From assembly GCF_900129375.1 (NCBI RefSeq), contig NZ_FQVN01000023.1, positions 1-49,664 of the forward strand: a DNA stretch of 49,664 bases, read 5' to 3'. The notes beneath the pieces are model-generated. The model was not told the origin of the DNA and did not search any database. It worked only from the letters and a program-made list of their open reading frames with translations. Source of the DNA: Streptoalloteichus hindustanus. GTDB taxonomy: Bacteria > Actinomycetota > Actinomycetes > Mycobacteriales > Pseudonocardiaceae. The translations under genes were made by a program, and so were the position numbers. Below, piece by piece: positions 44,519 to 49,664 of this stretch (position 1 is its first letter; each line of letters starts with the position of its first letter).

Positions 44519-47500
44519 TCACACCCTGCTGGGTCGGGGCGCGGGCAGCAGCCCGGTCTCCACGCAGTGGTCGAGGTACCGGTGCAGCAGCGCGCGGTCG
44601 GCCGCCGGGCACTCGATCCCCGTGCCCGCCAGTCCCCGCCGCAGGTTCTCGGACCTCACGGCGCCGAGCCGGAAAGCGGGCGCGTCCTCGGCCTGGAGGT
44701 CGAAGAACACCAGGGTGGCCGTGCTCTCGGCGTCCGATCCCCCGGTGTCCGCGGCGACCCTCGCGCACCACTCCGGGACGTCCAGGTGGTCCACCGGATA
44801 GCCGTAGTCGCGCACCCACCCCGCGAGGTCGGTCAGCCGCACGGCCGGCACCGGCGCGACGTTGACCACCCGTCCCGCCTCGCCGGGTCGCGGCGGCGTC
44901 GACGAGAGCCGGACCACGGCGCGGGCGACGTAGTCGACCGGCGTCCAGGTCTCGGCCACGGCGAGCGCCGGCAGCGCGCCGGCCCGGATGCCGGGCAGCA
45001 GCAGCCGCCAGACCAGGTCCTGCTCGTTGACCACGCCGGTGTCCGGCGCGCCCACGACCCGGCCGAGCCGGTAGACGGTCACCGGCAGGCCGCGCTCGCC
45101 GGCCTGCTCCACCAGCCGCTCGGCGACCCACTTGCTCTGCTGGTAGCCGTCCCGGAGCCCGGCGTGGGCGGGCACGAACGCCTCCGGCACCTCGGGGCTC
45201 ACCGCGTCCGGCGGTCCGACCGCCAGCGTCGAGACGTGGTGGACCGGCACCGGCCGCTCCGCCGCGGCGAGCCGGAGCACCTCGCGGGTGCCGACGACGT
45301 TCGCGGCCCGCAGGCTCCGGTACTCGCGGACCACGCTCACCACGGCCGCGTTGTGGTAGATCACGTCGCAGGTGCGCGCGAGCTCGGCGAACCGGTCGGG
45401 GTCGAGTCCGAGCCGGGGCCGGGCCAGGTCGGCGGGCAGCGCGACGACCCGGTCGGCGACCGCGGCGACCGGCAGGCGCTGCCGGGTCAGCGCGTCCCGC
45501 ACCCGGCGGGTCGCGCCCGCCGCGTCCTCGGCACGGACGAGGCAGACGACCTGCGCGTCGGTGCTGGTCAGGAGCTCGTTGAGCAGGTGGGCGCCGACGA
45601 ATCCGGTGGCCCCGGTGAGCAGCACCCGACGCGGGCGCTCCGCGAGGACGGGCACGAGACCGCTCGGCACGACGTCCTCGCCGAGCACGGCGTCGGCCGC
45701 GGCGAGCGGCGGCAGGCCCTCGTCGGCCCGCCCCGCCCCGTGCTCCTGGTCCAGCGCCTCGGCCAGGGCGGCGGCCGTGGGGTGCCGGAACAGCGTCGCC
45801 ACCGGCACGGTGCGCCCCAGCTCGACCCCGAGCCGGTTGGCCACCTGGATCGCCTGCAGCGACTGGCCGCCCAGCTCGAAGAAATCGTCCTGTGTGGACA
45901 GACCGGGCACGCCGAGGACCTCGTGCCACACCCGGAGCACGGCCCGCTCGGCGTCAGTGGTGGCCGTCGACTCGGCAGGGCCCTCCTCGGGCCGGAAACC
46001 CCTGGCGCGCAACGCCTTTCGGTCGATCTTGCCCGAGCTGGTCCTCGGCAGGCGGTCGGTCACGACCACGGAGGCCGGGACCACGGCCGCCGGCAGCGAC
46101 GCGCGCAGGTGCGCGCGCAGCTCGGCGGTGGTCGGCACACCAGTGCCGTTGGCGCTGTTGGTGTCAGCGGTGCCGATGTCAGCCGGCACGACGTGCGCGG
46201 ACAGCCGCTTCACGCCGCCGTCCAGCACGTGGCCGACGACGGCCGCCTCCCGCACCCCGGGGTGCGCCAGCAGCACCGTCTCGATCTCGGTCGGGTCGAC
46301 CCGATGCCCGCTGATCTTGAACTCGTCGTCCACCCGGCCCACGAACACCAGCGCGCCGTCCGCCCGGCACCGGGCCAGGTCGCCGGTCCGGTACGCGCGG
46401 GGACGCCCCGGCATCGCCGACAGCACGACGAACCGGGCCTCGTTCAGCTCGGGCCGGCCCAGATAGCCGTTGGCGAGACCGCCGCCGAGCAGGCACAGCT
46501 CCCCCGTCTCCCCCATGGGCACGGGCCGCCGGTTCCGGCCGACCACGACGGCGGTGACACCCGGCAGCGGCCGGCCGATCGGCACCTCGTCGACGACGTG
46601 GCCGGCCGCTCCGTCGCCGCTGAGCGTCGCGACGGTCGCCACGACCGTGGCCTCGGTCGGCCCGTAGGTGTTGAGCAGCCGGACGTCGGGGCTGACGCTC
46701 GCGCGCCACCGCGCCACCCGCTCGGGCAACGCGGCCTCCCCGCCGATGACGACCGCCCGCACCGAGGCGGGGAGCGCGGCGGCCCCGGTCGACACGCCGT
46801 AGGCGACCTCGTGCCAGAAGGCGGTCGGCAGGTCGAGCACGGTGATGCCGAGTTCCGCGCAGGCATTGAGGAAGCCGGGCACCGAGTCCAGCATCTCCTC
46901 GGTGCGCACGACGAGCGTGGCGCCGGCGCACAGGGTCAGGAAGATCTCCTCGACGCTGGCGTCGAAGTGCAGGGGCGCGAACTGGAGCACGCGGTCGTCG
47001 CCCCGGAACTCGTACCGGTGGGTCGCACCGGCCACGAAGTTCGCGAGCGCGCCCCGGCCGACGGCCACGCCGTTGGGCTGCCCGGTGGAACCGGAGGTGT
47101 AGATGACGTAGGCCGGGTGTTCCGGCCGTGGCGTCGGCGGTTCCGCCTGGATCTCCGCCCCGGTTCCCGCCCGCTCGTCGAGCAGGACGGTCCGGCCGGG
47201 GAAGTCCTGCGGGACCGCGTCGACGTGTTCGGCGGTGGTGACCAGCAGGCGCGGCCCGGCGTCCGCCAGCACCGCCGACGTGCGGTTGCGCGGGCCGTGC
47301 GGATCGAGCGGCAGGTAGCCGGCGCCGGCGAACAGGACACCGAGGAACGCGACGACCGCGTCGACTCCTCTCGGGAGCACGACCGCGACCGGCAGGTCGG
47401 GTCCCGCGCCCAGCTCCCCGAGGCGCGCGGCCAGATCCCGCGCCCGTGCCACGAGATCGCCGTAGGTGATCCGCACGTCCCCGTGCTCCACGGCCACCGC

Positions 47501-48922
47501 GTCCGGCTGGCGGGCCGCCTGCTCGCCGACCAGGTCGGTCACGTCGCGCGCCGGTGTCGGCAGCGGGCCACCGTCGAGTACGGAAGGTGTTGCCCCGGAC
47601 GAGGCAACAGGAAGCGAAACGTCCATTTCGGACAGTGGAGCGTCGGGTGTCGCGATTGCACTGTCCAACAGGGACAGGAAGGACCGCTGGTGCGCGGCGA
47701 GGTCCTCCGCGGTGTAGAGCGCGGGGTTGGCGTCGAAGTCGAGTCGGGGACTCATGCCGTCCGACCGGTGGTAGACCGCGATCGACAGGTCCTCGACCGG
47801 ACCGGCGGAGACGTTGTGCACCGTTCCCCGGTGTCCGGCGAACCGCAGGTCGTAGTCGAACGGCATGATGTTGACCACCGGGCCGAACAGCCGCCGGTCG
47901 CCGCCGATCAGCCTGAGCTCCCGCTTGAGGTCCTCGTAGCGGTAACGCTGGTGCGGCCGGACGCGCCGCAGCTCGGCGGTCACCACGGCGACGAGGTCGA
48001 GCAGGCTGGCGTCAGGGGCGACCGGCACCCGAAGCGGCACGATGTTCATCGCCATGCAGGGCACCCGCAGCGAGGCGGACCCCATCCGGCCCATCACCGG
48101 CAGGCCGAGGACGACCTCCCCCGCCCCCGTCGCCCTGGCCAGGTAGCCCGCGACGGCCGCCAGCAGAACCTCGGGCCAGGACGTCTTCCCCTGGCGGGCC
48201 ACCGCGCCGACAGCGTCCATTGTGGACGCGTCGATCGCGGTGGTCTCGCGCAGGGACTCCCAGGACATCGGGGCGACGCGCTCGGCGAGCCCGACGACCT
48301 CCGGCCGGTCGGCGAGCCGCTCCAACCAGAACTCGCGGTCCCGGCGGAACCGGTCGGAGGACCGGTACTCGACGTCCTCCGCCACCACGGCTTCCAGCGA
48401 GCCGAAGGATGCGGCGGGCGCCTCCGCGCCGGCGGCCGTGGCGGTGTAGAGCTCCGCCACCCTGCGCGCCAGCAGTGAGTGCCCGAACCCGTCCAGCGCG
48501 ATGTGGTGGACCCGCTGGTACCAGCGGAACCGGTCCGACCCCGTGCGCAGCAACGCCTGCGTGAACAGCGGGCCCCGGGCGAGGTCCACGACGCGGGCGA
48601 GGTCCGCCCGCATCCACGCGTCGGCCGCCGCGTCCGGGTCGGGCTCGCCGCTCACGTCGACGTGCGGGAAGTCCCAGTCCGCGACCGGGTCCGGCGTCTG
48701 CCACACCCCCTCGGCGTCCGCGTCGAACCGGACGTGCAGGGTCTCGGCCTCCGCGACCGCCGCGCGGACGGCCGCCTCGAACACGGCGGGATCCACCGGG
48801 CCGGAGATCTCGACGTACTCGGCCGCGTTGTAGACGGGGCTGTCCTCGTCGATCCGCTGGCCGGACCAGATCCCGGCCTGGGCGGCCGTCACCGGCCGAC
48901 GCGCGCCACTGGGGAGGGGCAT
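44519..48922 (-). CDS. Single-module siderophore NRPS, C-A-PCP-reductase (MxcG/myxochelin synthetase-like)
   Basis: 1467 residues from ATG 48922. Condensation domain about 8-450, EntF-like, with HHIALDG at 139-145. Adenylation about 475-995: YTSGSTGQPNGV, FDASVEEIF, NTYGPTE, YRTGDL, KISGHRVDPTEIE, RTSSGKIDRKAL. By hand alignment to GrsA the pocket reads Asp-Ala-Glu-Asp-Val-Gly-Thr-Val-Val-Lys; the two acidic residues suit a basic side chain such as lysine. PCP Ser1021 in LGGQSLQAI. Thioester reductase about 1095-1465 with GATGFVG and YQQSK (Tyr/Lys near 1255), so the product leaves as aldehyde or alcohol. With isochorismatase and a free aryl carrier protein upstream, it would join 2,3-dihydroxybenzoate to lysine amines. 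Confidence 0.92.
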   Translation of the reverse strand: MPLPSGARRPVTAAQAGIWSGQRIDEDSPVYNAAEYVEISGPVDPAVFEAAVRAAVAEAETLHVRFDADAEGVWQTPDPVADWDFPHVDVSGEPDPDAAADAWMRADLARVVDLARGPLFTQALLRTGSDRFRWYQRVHHIALDGFGHSLLARRVAELYTATAAGAEAPAASFGSLEAVVAEDVEYRSSDRFRRDREFWLERLADRPEVVGLAERVAPMSWESLRETTAIDASTMDAVGAVARQGKTSWPEVLLAAVAGYLARATGAGEVVLGLPVMGRMGSASLRVPCMAMNIVPLRVPVAPDASLLDLVAVVTAELRRVRPHQRYRYEDLKRELRLIGGDRRLFGPVVNIMPFDYDLRFAGHRGTVHNVSAGPVEDLSIAVYHRSDGMSPRLDFDANPALYTAEDLAAHQRSFLSLLDSAIATPDAPLSEMDVSLPVASSGATPSVLDGGPLPTPARDVTDLVGEQAARQPDAVAVEHGDVRITYGDLVARARDLAARLGELGAGPDLPVAVVLPRGVDAVVAFLGVLFAGAGYLPLDPHGPRNRTSAVLADAGPRLLVTTAEHVDAVPQDFPGRTVLLDERAGTGAEIQAEPPTPRPEHPAYVIYTSGSTGQPNGVAVGRGALANFVAGATHRYEFRGDDRVLQFAPLHFDASVEEIFLTLCAGATLVVRTEEMLDSVPGFLNACAELGITVLDLPTAFWHEVAYGVSTGAAALPASVRAVVIGGEAALPERVARWRASVSPDVRLLNTYGPTEATVVATVATLSGDGAAGHVVDEVPIGRPLPGVTAVVVGRNRRPVPMGETGELCLLGGGLANGYLGRPELNEARFVVLSAMPGRPRAYRTGDLARCRADGALVFVGRVDDEFKISGHRVDPTEIETVLLAHPGVREAAVVGHVLDGGVKRLSAHVVPADIGTADTNSANGTGVPTTAELRAHLRASLPAAVVPASVVVTDRLPRTSSGKIDRKALRARGFRPEEGPAESTATTDAERAVLRVWHEVLGVPGLSTQDDFFELGGQSLQAIQVANRLGVELGRTVPVATLFRHPTAAALAEALDQEHGAGRADEGLPPLAAADAVLGEDVVPSGLVPVLAERPRRVLLTGATGFVGAHLLNELLTSTDAQVVCLVRAEDAAGATRRVRDALTRQRLPVAAVADRVVALPADLARPRLGLDPDRFAELARTCDVIYHNAAVVSVVREYRSLRAANVVGTREVLRLAAAERPVPVHHVSTLAVGPPDAVSPEVPEAFVPAHAGLRDGYQQSKWVAERLVEQAGERGLPVTVYRLGRVVGAPDTGVVNEQDLVWRLLLPGIRAGALPALAVAETWTPVDYVARAVVRLSSTPPRPGEAGRVVNVAPVPAVRLTDLAGWVRDYGYPVDHLDVPEWCARVAADTGGSDAESTATLVFFDLQAEDAPAFRLGAVRSENLRRGLAGTGIECPAADRALLHRYLDHCVETGLLPAPRPSRV
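48215..48227. repeat. Dispersed palindrome GTCCA-TTG-TGGAC in the NRPS gene
   Basis: Within the condensation-domain region; extends to a 17-bp perfect dyad GC...GC. Confidence 0.5.
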
Positions 48923-48948
48923 GGGTCTTTCCGTTCCGCCGGGGCCGC

Positions 48949-49191
48949 TCAGCGCGGCAGTCGGGTGGACAGCAGCTCCCACCAGGCGGCCAGGGACGGC
49001 CGCTCGGCCAGCTCGACGAAGGTGACCTCGACGCCGGCGGCCCGCCACCGCTCGACGAGGCTCATGATGCGCACCGAGTCCAGGCCGGTGTCGACGAGCT
49101 CGTCGTCCACGGCGATGTCCGCCGGCTCCAGGTAGAGGACCTCGGCGAGGTCCGCGCGCACGCTGTCGAGGGTCATGGTCTGGTCGGGCAT
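48949..49191 (-). CDS. Free-standing aryl carrier protein
   Basis: 80 residues. The phosphopantetheine site is LVDTGLDSVRIMSLVERW, with Ser38 in GLDS; GLDSxR is typical of aryl carrier proteins for 2,3-dihydroxybenzoate or salicylate (the ArCP domain of EntB/DhbB). ATG 49191 follows AGGAG at 6-nt spacing. The next gene (NRPS) starts 26 nt on, and isochorismatase ends 134 nt before. In most catechol clusters this domain is fused to the isochorismatase; here it is separate. A DHB-AMP ligase, outside the window, would load it. Confidence 0.9.
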   Translation of the reverse strand: MPDQTMTLDSVRADLAEVLYLEPADIAVDDELVDTGLDSVRIMSLVERWRAAGVEVTFVELAERPSLAAWWELLSTRLPR

Positions 49192-49325
49192 GGTGTTCTC
49201 CTGGTTCCCTTCGGGGATGGCGTGGTCCGCTGGGGGTGCCGCCGCCCCGTCACCGGTTCCCGCGCGACGACGCGGAAACCGCGTTCGTCCACAATGGAGG
49301 GTGACGGGGCGGCGGTGGATACGTC

Positions 49326-49664
49326 TCAGCCGCTGGTGGTCACCGGGGTCGCGGCGAGCTGCTGGGTGACGCGCTCGGTGACCAGCGTGACGGCGCAGCG
49401 TTGGGCGGCGTACTCCACCGCCATCCGGTGCCGCTCCACCGAGAAGTCCCCGATCGCGTCCGCCACCACGAACGACTGACAGTCGTTCATGAACGCGTCC
49501 GCCGCCGTCATCAACACCCCGATGTGACCGTAGATCCCGGTCACCACCAACTGGTCACGCCCCCACTGACGCATCCGCTCCCGCAGATCGGTCCGCACGA
49601 ACGCCGAGTACCGCCACTTCGTCAACACCACATCGCCCGCACCCGGCGCCAACTCGTCGACGAT
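49326..49664 (-). CDS. dhbB: Isochorismatase (2,3-dihydro-2,3-dihydroxybenzoate synthase), C-terminal part (5' end outside window)
   Basis: 112 codons to the window edge. [42 protein letters not shown] and [24 protein letters not shown] match the isochorismatase domain of EntB/DhbB. Gly in the IYGHIG loop, where other hydrolases of the superfamily have the nucleophilic Cys, is normal for isochorismatases. The protein stops directly after the hydrolase domain, with no carrier domain attached. It hydrolyses isochorismate to the DHB precursor and pyruvate. Same strand as the carrier protein and NRPS genes; the 134-nt gap 49192-49325 holds only the carrier's ribosome site. Confidence 0.92.
   Translation of the reverse strand: MVDELAPGAGDVVLTKWRYSAFVRTDLRERMRQWGRDQLVVTGIYGHIGVLMTAADAFMNDCQSFVVADAIGDFSVERHRMAVEYAAQRCAVTLVTERVTQQLAATPVTTSG

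Overview
The window is chromosomal DNA of a high-GC filamentous actinomycete. GC-rich codons, GTG starts, 4-nt GTGA/ATGA gene overlaps, a PE/PPE/EspG-type secretion module, a B12-controlled ECF transporter and a DmdR/IdeR-type iron box all fit. The gene types and a strongly over-represented GTCCA-N3-TGGAC palindrome suggest the Pseudonocardiales (Saccharothrix/Actinosynnema/Lentzea-like), but the genus is inference. No rRNA, tRNA, insertion sequence or prophage was recognised.

Layout. 1-2.4 kb: the end of a CCG-domain Fe-S oxidoreductase, then an ABC-F ATPase with a small upstream ORF and stem-loop. 2.4-4.6 kb: an isolated type VII secretion-like trio (PE-like, PPE-like, EspG-like). 5.0-6.5 kb: an NCS1 nucleobase permease. 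6.6-8.7 kb: a NarL-type two-component system, followed by YceI. 9.8-14.8 kb: a secreted S33 peptidase, a second ABC-F protein, an SDR, and a MerR regulator with a textbook 19-bp-spacer, apparently leaderless promoter. 14.8-23.1 kb: a reductive pyrimidine (hydantoin/beta-ureide) catabolic locus: LLM oxidoreductase, dihydropyrimidinase, beta-ureidopropionase, a PucR regulator, then a divergent transaminase and a CoA-acylating semialdehyde dehydrogenase. Together these would take dihydropyrimidines to beta-amino acids, semialdehydes and acetyl/propionyl-CoA. The PucR intergenic region carries a 16-bp periodic repeat array, and an operator-like 13-mer is shared with the nitrilase promoter.

23.1-27.7 kb: a pair of about 126-bp direct repeats between convergent genes, a degenerate PAS-GGDEF-EAL protein, a methyltransferase, and a His/Gln-rich protein. 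27.7-32.6 kb: a probable operon of a membrane protein, methyltransferase, MFS exporter, a divergent DUF692 (MNIO-like) protein and its DUF2063 partner, preceded by a LysR regulator. 33.7-40.0 kb: the most striking system. A cobalamin riboswitch precedes five tightly coupled genes: a wall-anchored alpha/alpha-barrel protein, a membrane-anchored DUF4430 protein, EcfT, a fused dual EcfA ATPase and an S component. The first two look like the two halves of mammalian intrinsic factor/transcobalamin on separate polypeptides, feeding an ECF importer.

40.0-43.8 kb: a small secreted protein, a PhzF homologue, two cold-shock proteins and a GT87 mannosyltransferase. 44.0 kb to the end: iron acquisition. 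An iron-box-controlled DUF2218 gene is followed convergently by the end of a catecholate siderophore cluster (isochorismatase, free-standing aryl carrier protein, C-A-PCP-reductase NRPS). That architecture matches the myxochelin synthetase MxcG, and the binding-pocket residues are compatible with lysine.
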